Below, piece by piece: positions 1 through 7,195 of a stretch of DNA of 64,000 nt; the first letter of the stretch is position 1, and each line of letters starts with the position of its first letter. Origin of the DNA: Imperialibacter roseus (GTDB lineage Bacteria > Bacteroidota > Bacteroidia > Cytophagales > Cyclobacteriaceae). Where the stretch lies: the NCBI RefSeq assembly GCF_032999765.1, contig NZ_CP136051.1:5598501-5662500 (forward strand), written 5' to 3'. The position numbers and the translations under genes are program-made. The notes under the pieces are model-generated. The model was not told where the DNA came from and did no database searches. It worked only from the letters and a program-made list of their open reading frames with translations.

Positions 1-1061
1 ACCAGCTTCACATAACTGCCCAACCACTTAATGTTGTGCCAGTAGTTCTTCACCACCTTTTGGACCCGTCTATCATTGAAATGGCCATCGAAGTCGATAT
101 AAAAAATATACTTAAAATTAGAGCCCTCTTTAGCTGGCCGGCTCTCAACTTTGCAAAGATTGATCTTGGCCTTGTGAAATTCTTGCAGGAACGTAACCAA
201 AGCTCCAGGCTTATCTTCCAGGCGTGCCAAAATGGATGTCTTGTCGTTGTTGCTTGGCTCGTTAAAATGGCCCTTGCAAAGAATGATGAACCGGGTAGAG
301 TTCTCTCCGGAATCTTCAATGTTCTCAAACAGTATCGGAAGGTCATATTCCTTGGCTGCAATGTGAGCGCAAATGGCCGCCGCACCTTTTTCTTCCTTGG
401 CTATTTTTACAGCCGTGCTCGTAGAGTTGACCGGCACCAGTTCCACTCCTTTGTCGAAGTGGTCCTCGATGAAAGCACTACACTGCCTGAAAGCAATGTC
501 TTTAGAATAAATTTTCTTAATGCTTTTCAGGTTTTCTTCTTCAGTGGCAAAAGCGAAGTGGATGGCCAAAGGCAGCTCGGCAATGATGTTAAGGTCGTAG
601 CGGCCAAGCAGGTCAATGGTTTCCTGCACCACACCCTCCTGGTTATTCTCAATAGGCACTACGCCAAACCTCGCCCTATCGCTCTTAACGGTTTCAAACA
701 CCGCTTCAATGGAGTTAAGTGAAGTGTAAGTGCTCATTGCCCCATACCGGCTTTCTGCTGCCTGGTGGGTAAAACTTCCTTCCGGCCCCAGGTAAGCCAC
801 TCGTTCGGGCAGCTCCAGATTCCTCGCTACTGCGAAAATCTCAAGAAAGATGGCCTCAATGGCCGCCCTGTTGAGCAAGCCTTTGTTCATTTTGTCAAGC
901 CTGTCGATGATCGCCTTTTCTCTTTCGGGGCGGTAAATCGTGGCCTTGGTCTTTCTTTTTAAATCGCCGACCTGCTTCACCACTTCCATCCTCTGAGCTA
1001 ATAAGTCCAAAATCCTGTTGTCGAGGTCATCTATCTGCTTCCGGTATTCTTCTAGTGCCAT
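1..1061 (-). CDS. pheA: Bifunctional chorismate mutase / prephenate dehydratase (3' end cut by window)
   Basis: Makes phenylpyruvate from chorismate via prephenate in phenylalanine synthesis; cytosolic. The frame starts at an ATG (MALEEYRKQIDDLDNRILDL) and stays open to the window edge, giving 353 codons, close to the usual 355-375. An N-terminal AroQ-type mutase helix (YRKQIDDLDNRI, residues 5-90) is followed by the dehydratase domain (AYLGPEGSFTHQAA near residue 90; NSTRFIIL, the conserved TRF, near 265). A C-terminal ACT domain has GAL (LEDKPGALVTFL) and ESRP, the phenylalanine-binding motifs, so feedback inhibition by phenylalanine is expected. The mutase-first order with ACT matches the classic P-protein. 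It is divergent from glyA with about 260 bp between. Only the stop and the last few residues are missing. A 228-codon open frame on the opposite strand is its shadow. Confidence 0.95.
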   Translation of the reverse strand, partial: MALEEYRKQIDDLDNRILDLLAQRMEVVKQVGDLKRKTKATIYRPEREKAIIDRLDKMNKGLLNRAAIEAIFLEIFAVARNLELPERVAYLGPEGSFTHQAAESRYGAMSTYTSLNSIEAVFETVKSDRARFGVVPIENNQEGVVQETIDLLGRYDLNIIAELPLAIHFAFATEEENLKSIKKIYSKDIAFRQCSAFIEDHFDKGVELVPVNSTSTAVKIAKEEKGAAAICAHIAAKEYDLPILFENIEDSGENSTRFIILCKGHFNEPSNNDKTSILARLEDKPGALVTFLQEFHKAKINLCKVESRPAKEGSNFKYIFYIDFDGHFNDRRVQKVVKNYWHNIKWLGSYVKL

Positions 1062-1274
1062 GTCCTTTGCCTTATAATTAATTCCTGATCCAACAGGTAT
1101 GCGCTGTGCGGATGTTGCCTTTATTTTGAAATGGGAACAAAAATGTACGTTTTTTTTGGGTAAAACAACATATAGCAGCTGTGTCAGTTGGCCGAAACGG
1201 CGGGCTTCGTCAAGGCATATTTCTTTTGGTTGTCGCATGCTAAAAAAGGCATTGTAATACGTCTGGTATTTCAA

Positions 1275-1305
1275 TTGGTAAATTCTACTGCTTGCGCTAA
1301 CTTTG
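1275..1305 (+). promoter_or_regulatory. Housekeeping promoter of glyA, Bacteroidota type
   Basis: ATTG at 1274-1277 and TAACTTTG at 1298-1305 are separated by 20 bases, matching the Bacteroidota primary sigma consensus TTG-N19-21-TAnnTTTG. Transcription would start a few bases downstream, leaving a leader of about 15 nt before the glyA ATG. This is the best complete housekeeping promoter in the window. The rest of 1062-1274 shows no further recognisable element. Confidence 0.75.
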
Positions 1306-1324
1306 GCCGCAAACAATTCCTGAA

Positions 1325-2596
1325 ATGCAGAGAGATACATTGATTTTTGACCTCATCCAAAAAGAGAAGAAAAGACAAGAAGACGGCATTGAGTTGATAG
1401 CCTCTGAGAACTTTGCTTCTCCGCAGGTAATCGAGGCGATGGGTACCGTGTTAACCAACAAATATGCCGAGGGCCTCCCTGGTAAAAGATACTATGGTGG
1501 GTGTGAAGTCGTTGATGAAATAGAAACTCTTGCGATTGAGCGTGCAAAGGAATTGTTTGGCGCCACCTGGGCCAACGTGCAACCCCACTCAGGGGCTCAG
1601 GCAAATGCCGCTGTGATGCTGGCAGTGCTTAATGCCGGTGACGCTATCCTTGGGTTTGACCTCTCACATGGTGGGCATTTAACTCACGGATCCCCCGTCA
1701 ACTTTTCAGGCAAGCTGTACCGGGCCAATTTTTATGGCGTTGAAAAGGAAACCGGCGTCATCAACTATGACGTGGTGGAAGCTACAGCAAAAAAAGAAAA
1801 ACCTAAGTTGATGATTTGTGGTGCTTCAGCTTACAGCAGAGACTGGGACTACGAAAGGCTCAGGGCCATCGCCGATCAAGTAGGTGCCCTATTGCTGGCA
1901 GATGTATCACATCCTGCGGGGCTCATTGCCCGGGGTTTGCTCAACGATCCGCTTGACTATTGCCACATAGTAACTACCACCACTCACAAAACACTGCGGG
2001 GCCCAAGGGGTGGCATGATTATGATGAGGGAGGATTTCGAAAATCCGTTTGGGCTGAAAACGCCTAAAGGCGACTTGAGAATGATGACTTCGCTGCTGGA
2101 CGGCGGTGTTTTCCCTGGCACGCAAGGCGGCCCACTGGAGCATGTGATAGCAGCCAAAGCGATTGCCTTTCAGGAAGCTTTGTCGGACGACTACATGAGC
2201 TATGTGCTGCAGGTACAAAAAAATGCGAAGATAATGTCTCAGGCATTTGTCGACAAAGGTTACAAAGTGATTTCGGATGGCACCGACAACCACATGATGC
2301 TGATCGACCTGCGCCCTAAAAACTTAAGCGGCAAGCAGGCTGAAAATGGCCTTATTAAAGCAGATATTACCATCAACAAAAATATGGTTCCCTTCGACGA
2401 CAAGTCTCCGTTTGTAACCTCGGGCATGAGGCTCGGAACTGCGGCCATGACCACAAGAGGACTCAAAGAAAATGACATGCTGAAAATCGCCGAACTGGTG
2501 GACGACGCATTGATGAACCATGAAAATGAGTCCAAACTTTCCGCTATCAAGAAGGAGGTAAATAGCTGGATGAGCAACTTCCCACTTTACAAATAA
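1325..2596 (+). CDS. glyA: Serine hydroxymethyltransferase
   Basis: Converts serine and tetrahydrofolate to glycine and 5,10-methylene-tetrahydrofolate, the main source of one-carbon units; cytosolic PLP enzyme. The 423-residue length is typical. Family signatures are visible: [13 protein letters not shown] near residue 23, [13 protein letters not shown] near 47, HSGAQAN near 88, and [14 protein letters not shown], in which the PLP-binding lysine is residue 222. The ATG start is 20 bases after a full housekeeping promoter and no upstream in-frame start is needed. tatC follows after 16 bases on the same strand, so glyA, tatC and rpiB may be co-transcribed. Nothing is unusual about the protein. 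Confidence 0.98.
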   Translation: MQRDTLIFDLIQKEKKRQEDGIELIASENFASPQVIEAMGTVLTNKYAEGLPGKRYYGGCEVVDEIETLAIERAKELFGATWANVQPHSGAQANAAVMLAVLNAGDAILGFDLSHGGHLTHGSPVNFSGKLYRANFYGVEKETGVINYDVVEATAKKEKPKLMICGASAYSRDWDYERLRAIADQVGALLLADVSHPAGLIARGLLNDPLDYCHIVTTTTHKTLRGPRGGMIMMREDFENPFGLKTPKGDLRMMTSLLDGGVFPGTQGGPLEHVIAAKAIAFQEALSDDYMSYVLQVQKNAKIMSQAFVDKGYKVISDGTDNHMMLIDLRPKNLSGKQAENGLIKADITINKNMVPFDDKSPFVTSGMRLGTAAMTTRGLKENDMLKIAELVDDALMNHENESKLSAIKKEVNSWMSNFPLYK

Positions 2597-2612
2597 TTAA
2601 ACTATACCGGCC

Positions 2613-3455
2613 GTGGCGGAGAGTGAAGAGAAAGAAATGTCGTTTATCGACCACCTGGAAGAGCTCAGGTGGCATCTGGTGCGTTCAGTAGCATCAGTAT
2701 TGGTTTTTTCCGTGGCAGCCTTTGTTTCCAAGGGCTTCATATTTGGCGTGCTGATTCTTGGCCCGTCCAAAACTGACTTTTGGTCGTACAGAATGCTTTG
2801 CAAGCTCTCCGAGATTGTTAAGATTGATGCCCTGTGCATCAATGAGCTTCCTTTCATTATCCAAAGCCGACAGCTTACCGGGCAGTTTACCATGCACATC
2901 ACCTCCTCACTGGTAGTGGGGCTTATTTGTGCCTTCCCTTATGCCTTTTGGGAAATTTGGCGTTTTGTAGCGCCTGGACTTTACTCACATGAAAGAAATT
3001 TGACCCGTGGGGCCACCTTTTTTGTGAGCTTCCTTTTCATGATTGGCGTGCTATTTGGCTACTTTATAGTGACGCCAGTGTCAGTGTACTTCCTTGCCAA
3101 CTATCAGCTGGATCCATCCATTCTCAACGAGTTTGATATTATCTCTTATGTTTCCACGGTAGTGACGTTGGTACTTTCAAGCGGGCTGATTTTCCAGCTT
3201 CCGATTGTGATGTATTTCCTAACAAAGGCCGGAATTGTAACACCGGAATTCCTGATCACCTACAGAAGACATGCTATTGTTGTTATTTTCATTGTTGGCG
3301 CTGTGATTACTCCACCAGACCCTTTTAGCCAAATGCTTGTTTCGCTGCCGATCGTCGGGCTTTATGAAGTGAGTATCTATATTTCGAAGAGAATCAAACG
3401 CAGAGAAGCGAGAGAAGAAGCAAAAGAAGCGCTGAAACGAAACCCGAAATCATGA
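2613..3455 (+). CDS. tatC: Sec-independent (twin-arginine) translocase subunit TatC
   Basis: Integral inner-membrane receptor of the Tat pathway, which binds twin-arginine signal peptides and exports folded proteins together with TatA. The protein has 280 residues and about six membrane segments. The hallmark N-terminal EMSFIDHLEELRWHLVRS, carrying the conserved HLEELR, begins near residue 8, and WEIWRFVAPGLYSHER is the second conserved block. I chose GTG at 2613 because related proteins have a short acidic lead before MSF; the alternative ATG at 2637 would start at MSFIDHLEE. A stretch near residues 45-85 that lengthens the first periplasmic loop is typical of Bacteroidota. The stop overlaps the rpiB start as ATGA. 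Confidence 0.95.
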   Translation: MAESEEKEMSFIDHLEELRWHLVRSVASVLVFSVAAFVSKGFIFGVLILGPSKTDFWSYRMLCKLSEIVKIDALCINELPFIIQSRQLTGQFTMHITSSLVVGLICAFPYAFWEIWRFVAPGLYSHERNLTRGATFFVSFLFMIGVLFGYFIVTPVSVYFLANYQLDPSILNEFDIISYVSTVVTLVLSSGLIFQLPIVMYFLTKAGIVTPEFLITYRRHAIVVIFIVGAVITPPDPFSQMLVSLPIVGLYEVSIYISKRIKRREAREEAKEALKRNPKS

Positions 3456-3886
3456 GCTTAAAAATTGCCCTGGGAGCTGATCATGCTGGCTTCGGTTACA
3501 AAGAAAAGATACTTGCCTTTTTGCGACGTGAAGGTCACATAGTAAAGGACTTTGGCACCCACAGTGCTGATTCAATAGACTATGCGGATTTCGCTCATCC
3601 TGTAGCCACATCCGTCGAAAGTCATGAATCTGATTTTGGTATCCTTATTTGCGGCAGTGGCAACGGTGTGGCCATGACAGCCAATAAACACCAGCAAATA
3701 CGAGCAGCCCTTTGCTGGAAAGAAGAACTAGCTGCGCTCGCCAGACAGCACAACAATGCCAACGTATTGTGCATGCCAGAGCGATTCGTTGACTATGAAG
3801 AAGCTGAAAAAATGGTTAAGGCTTTTCTTTCAGTTAAATTCGAGGGAGGCAGACACGAACGAAGGGTGGGCAAAATAAGCTGTTGA
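3452..3886 (+). CDS. rpiB: Ribose-5-phosphate isomerase B
   Basis: Interconverts ribose 5-phosphate and ribulose 5-phosphate in the non-oxidative pentose phosphate pathway; cytosolic. At 144 residues it has the RpiB/LacAB length. ALGADHAGFGYKEKI at the N-terminus is the substrate-binding block, ICGSGNGVAMTANK near residue 67 carries the catalytic cysteine and anion-hole loop, and HNNANVLCMPERF near 100 is the third conserved block. The ATG overlaps the tatC stop by 4 bases, suggesting translational coupling. The stop codon abuts the end of the convergent membrane-protein gene with no base between. Confidence 0.96.
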   Translation: MSLKIALGADHAGFGYKEKILAFLRREGHIVKDFGTHSADSIDYADFAHPVATSVESHESDFGILICGSGNGVAMTANKHQQIRAALCWKEELAALARQHNNANVLCMPERFVDYEEAEKMVKAFLSVKFEGGRHERRVGKISC

Positions 3887-5296
3887 CTACTCCCTTCTTA
3901 TGTAGAGGTTCGTCCCCTCCACGCTCTCATATCTTTCGCCTATAGCAGGTGCCCGATTTATTAACTTAGGCATCAGGCCTTCGAGGTCTACGATTACCTC
4001 GGGCTGGATTTGATCGATATTGTTGAATACGTTTTCAACATTGCTGTAAAAATCGAGTTGTGTTACCTCCTCCTCACTCAGGTTCCAGTTCAGGTATTTA
4101 CTGCCCAATACGGCGCTTTCGTAGTAGCTTTCCTTATCGCCAATTACCCATATTTTCTTGCCTGAGTAGCTGGCTGGCAACAACTCCTTTTGAGCGAAAT
4201 ATGCATCGTAAGTAATTGTCTCACTGAGCCTGGCAGGCAGCTTAAACATTGCATAGCTCCAGCCGAGCACCAAAACAAAAACCAAAGTAGTAAATATTTC
4301 AGCCCAAATTCTCCGCCTCATTTCCAATATATAGTGAGCAGTAAAAAAGGCTAGTGGGGGCACAAAAATCAGGAGCAGCTGCGGAACGATTTGGTTTGAA
4401 ATAGCCAGCGTGATGAACCCGGCAATAATATTGATGAACATGACCTGTTGAAATTTTACCTGATAGTTGGCAAATCTCGCTTTGGTGTAAATCCGAAATA
4501 GAGAGACCACAAGGATCAACAGTGAGGATCCGCCGATGACCAAAAGCTGAAACGAGGACATCAAATAATGCTTTCTCGTTCTCCAAAGTCCTTTCATAAA
4601 CTGCGTGTGGAACTCATCCACGGCGTCGAACCAATAGTAGTAGGCATAGCTAACAGAAATCAATACCGAAAAACCAAAAAAGAGCAGGATGTACCGCCGT
4701 GGTATGGATCCCGTAAAGAGGGCCAGCGATAAAGCTGTGGTAAAAAGGAAGGGAAGTAGTGGCAGATAGAATAATACTGCAATGCCCAAGTAAAGCCCTG
4801 TGTACAGAAAAAGCTCATCCCGGGTATTGTTGTCTATGCGCCGGAAAATATTGTTGATCGCTAACAAGATGAACGTAATACTGAACAGAATTGGCGGTAG
4901 CGTGATGAAATCGAACGAAAGGTTCATGTACATCATGTAGAACAATGCAGGCACGTAGGTGTTTTCCTTGTAGGCCTTGTTCCGGAGCAGCACCTGATTG
5001 AATAGCCCAGCCTGAATAATTACCAGCAAAGCAGAGATGACGTAGTAAGGCCAGCGGGAGTCGCCAAACAGGTAGAAGATCGCCTGATACATGACGCCTG
5101 ACAGCGGCCCGATGTCGTCCCAAATATCGAGATAAAGGTGGCCACCCTGAGCCATTGCCTCCCCAATAAGCCTCCAGTGCAGCTCCGGCAACGTGAGTGG
5201 AATTCCCCAAATGTAAAATGGCAGCCTTACCAGCACCAAAAGTAGCAGCACAAAAATGAGGCGGTAAGGGTCGTTTATTCTAAAAAAAGATAGCAA
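3887..5296 (-). CDS. Multi-pass membrane protein, DUF6427-like
   Basis: The function is not known. The 469-residue protein has about ten to twelve hydrophobic segments, starting with the conserved-looking MLSFFRINDPYRLIFVLLLL and a first extracytoplasmic loop rich in acidic and aromatic residues (ELHWRLIGEAMAQGG, DIWDDIGPLSG). A soluble C-terminal part of about 110 residues (residues 360-469) follows the last membrane segment. This layout recalls GT-C glycosyltransferase-like proteins and the Bacteroidota family DUF6427; that assignment is from memory of the N-terminal pattern. It is divergent from rbfA (about 85 bp) and its stop touches the rpiB stop. Confidence 0.75.
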   Translation of the reverse strand: MLSFFRINDPYRLIFVLLLLVLVRLPFYIWGIPLTLPELHWRLIGEAMAQGGHLYLDIWDDIGPLSGVMYQAIFYLFGDSRWPYYVISALLVIIQAGLFNQVLLRNKAYKENTYVPALFYMMYMNLSFDFITLPPILFSITFILLAINNIFRRIDNNTRDELFLYTGLYLGIAVLFYLPLLPFLFTTALSLALFTGSIPRRYILLFFGFSVLISVSYAYYYWFDAVDEFHTQFMKGLWRTRKHYLMSSFQLLVIGGSSLLILVVSLFRIYTKARFANYQVKFQQVMFINIIAGFITLAISNQIVPQLLLIFVPPLAFFTAHYILEMRRRIWAEIFTTLVFVLVLGWSYAMFKLPARLSETITYDAYFAQKELLPASYSGKKIWVIGDKESYYESAVLGSKYLNWNLSEEEVTQLDFYSNVENVFNNIDQIQPEVIVDLEGLMPKLINRAPAIGERYESVEGTNLYIRRE

Positions 5297-5381
5297 CGGA
5301 TTTTCTCAAGGTTATTGTCTTGCCACGAAAATACGTGTTATAACGCCGATTGTGCAAAATAATGCGGATATTTGCCATCTT

Positions 5382-5762
5382 ATGGAGAGCACCAGACAAC
5401 AAAAATACGCCCGCTTAATACAGAAAGAATTAGGGGAAATTTTCCAGCGTGACACAAAACACATGTTTGGAAAGGCCTTTATCACCATTACGCTGGTGAA
5501 AATGAGCCCAGACCTCGGCTTTGCCAAAGTGTACCTCAGTATATTCATGGCAGAGGACAGAAACGAAATGCTGGCACAGATCAACGAACGCAAGAGCCAG
5601 GTTCGTAAGCTGCTTGGCCAAAGGATCGGCAAACAGGTAAGAATAATTCCTGAAATTGCTTTCTTTATTGATGACACTGAGGATCATGCTCACAAGATGG
5701 ATAGTTTGATCAACAGCCTTGAGATTCCACCGGCGGACGAAACTGACGATACAGAAGATTAA
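5382..5762 (+). CDS. rbfA: Ribosome-binding factor A
   Basis: Binds the 30S subunit and assists late maturation of the 16S rRNA 5' end and cold adaptation. The 126-residue protein begins MESTRQQKYARLIQKELGEIF, the usual RbfA start, and contains a KH-like core with ITITLVKMSPDLGFAKVYLSIF near residues 36-58 and KQVRIIPEIAFFIDDTEDHAHKMDSLI near 86-112. An open frame reaches back to a GTG at 5352, but the ATG at 5382 matches the family start and is preferred. A short acidic tail ends the protein. The permease gene follows after 12 bases, probably in one operon, a pairing common in Bacteroidota. Confidence 0.93.
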   Translation: MESTRQQKYARLIQKELGEIFQRDTKHMFGKAFITITLVKMSPDLGFAKVYLSIFMAEDRNEMLAQINERKSQVRKLLGQRIGKQVRIIPEIAFFIDDTEDHAHKMDSLINSLEIPPADETDDTED

Positions 5763-5774
5763 CGAACTACTACT

Positions 5775-6998
5775 TTGAATCTACCTCTATTCATCGCCAG
5801 GAAGTATTTCGTCACCAAGAAAAAGAAGAATTTCATCAATATCATCTCCATTATTTCTATGGTGGGGGTGGCCGTTGGCACCATGGCATTGATCATCGGT
5901 CTGTCATTTTTCAATGGGCTGGAGGATATTCTCAGAAACCTGTACGGCACATTCGACTCGCAGATAAAAGTAGAGGCTTCAAAGGGGAAAAGTTTTGTAG
6001 CCAACAAAAGCCTGATTGATTCAATAGCGGCCGTTCCGGGTGTGTCGATAGTGTCGGAAGTAATCGAAGACTTTGTGCTCATTTCCTACAACGACACCGA
6101 CATGGTGGCCAAAATAAAGGGTGTTAGCGACAATTTCATTAGTAACCACCGCTTTGATGAGCACCTTGTTCAGGGCGAGCTCCTGCTTAAAAAAGACAAC
6201 GCTCCAAGGGCTATCATTGGTCGTGGTATTCAGTACGCTCTTTCTATTTCAGCCAACAACGATTTCCTGGCATTACAGCTTCATTATCCAAAAAATGTAA
6301 ACCCGGGTTCGTTAAGCCCATCCAGCTATTTCAATAAGCAAAGCATTATGCCAGGTGGCTTTTTTGCGATTGAGAAGCAGTACGACGAGACATACATCTT
6401 CGTTCCGCTAGATTTCGCTGTTACCCTAACCGAGTTTGGCAACAAGAGAACAAGCCTGGAGCTGCAACTGCAGGAGGGTTTCACGCCAGAAGGTGTGAAG
6501 CCGGCTTTACAAAAACTACTTGGTGGCCAATTCAAAATCCAAACTTCAGAAGAGCAACACTCCGATCTGTTTAAAATACTGAAGTGGGAGAAACTTTTCG
6601 TTTTTCTCACCTTCTCGTTTATTGTGGCCATCGCCTCATTTAATATCTTCTTCTCGCTTTCCATGCTTGCCCTTGAAAAGAAAAGAGATGTGGCGATCCT
6701 CTATGCGCTTGGTGCCACAGATAAGCTTATCAGGAGAATCTTCGTGTCGGAAGGTGCACTGATCGGACTTATCGGTGCCTCTATCGGCCTCGTGCTGGGC
6801 CTTACTTTAAGCTATCTTCAGCAGCAGTTTGGAGTTGTTTCTTTGGGTATGCAAAGCTCTATTGTAGACGCCTATCCTGTGCTCATCGATCCCCTGGACG
6901 TTGCCGTTACTGCAGTGCTTTCTATCCTGGTCACCTTGCTTGCCTCCTACAGACCCGCCTACCTGGCCAGCAAATCAAAGTTTATCGCTGACTTGTGA
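5775..6998 (+). CDS. LolC/LolE-type ABC transporter permease
   Basis: Inner-membrane permease of an FtsX/MacB-family ABC system, by family probably involved in releasing lipoproteins from the inner membrane. The 407-residue protein begins NLPLFIARKYFVTKKKKNF followed by a first membrane segment (ISIISMVGVAVGTMALIIGLSF). A periplasmic domain spans about residues 45-265, and three C-terminal membrane segments (near 272-295, 320-345, 370-395) follow with the FtsX-like EKKRDVAILYALGAT. The start is a TTG at 5775; the frame has a stop just upstream at 5760 and no ATG until well inside the protein. No ATPase gene is adjacent, so the partner must lie elsewhere. Confidence 0.9.
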   Translation: MNLPLFIARKYFVTKKKKNFINIISIISMVGVAVGTMALIIGLSFFNGLEDILRNLYGTFDSQIKVEASKGKSFVANKSLIDSIAAVPGVSIVSEVIEDFVLISYNDTDMVAKIKGVSDNFISNHRFDEHLVQGELLLKKDNAPRAIIGRGIQYALSISANNDFLALQLHYPKNVNPGSLSPSSYFNKQSIMPGGFFAIEKQYDETYIFVPLDFAVTLTEFGNKRTSLELQLQEGFTPEGVKPALQKLLGGQFKIQTSEEQHSDLFKILKWEKLFVFLTFSFIVAIASFNIFFSLSMLALEKKRDVAILYALGATDKLIRRIFVSEGALIGLIGASIGLVLGLTLSYLQQQFGVVSLGMQSSIVDAYPVLIDPLDVAVTAVLSILVTLLASYRPAYLASKSKFIADL

Positions 6999-7019
6999 AC
7001 CCATCAGCGGTTCATTTTT
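6996..7019 (+). terminator. Intrinsic terminator after the rbfA-permease operon
   Basis: A perfect 6-bp stem (TGAACC 6996-7001 and GGTTCA 7009-7014) with a 7-base loop is followed directly by TTTTT. The stem starts on the stop codon itself. Confidence 0.65.
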
Positions 7020-7195
7020 GCCGTATATAAAATGAATCGCTCTCGGGTGCTTCACGAATAAGGCTATCAATGTTTTAGTTTTCAACTGATTGGGGAAACT
7101 TCGTTGATTTTAGAGTCAAACAGATTACAGAATTTTGATGCTTATTTGACCGATAATGGTTAGTTTTCAGGTTTGAAAATTTTTTGAATCTATTA

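Noticed and set aside
36-722. 228-codon plus-strand open frame
   Set aside because: It lies opposite pheA, whose dehydratase and ACT motifs are unmistakable.
1062-1274. Riboswitch or leader RNA upstream of glyA
   Set aside because: No glycine-riboswitch-like or other conserved structure could be recognised, and the promoter lies only about 20 bases from the ATG.
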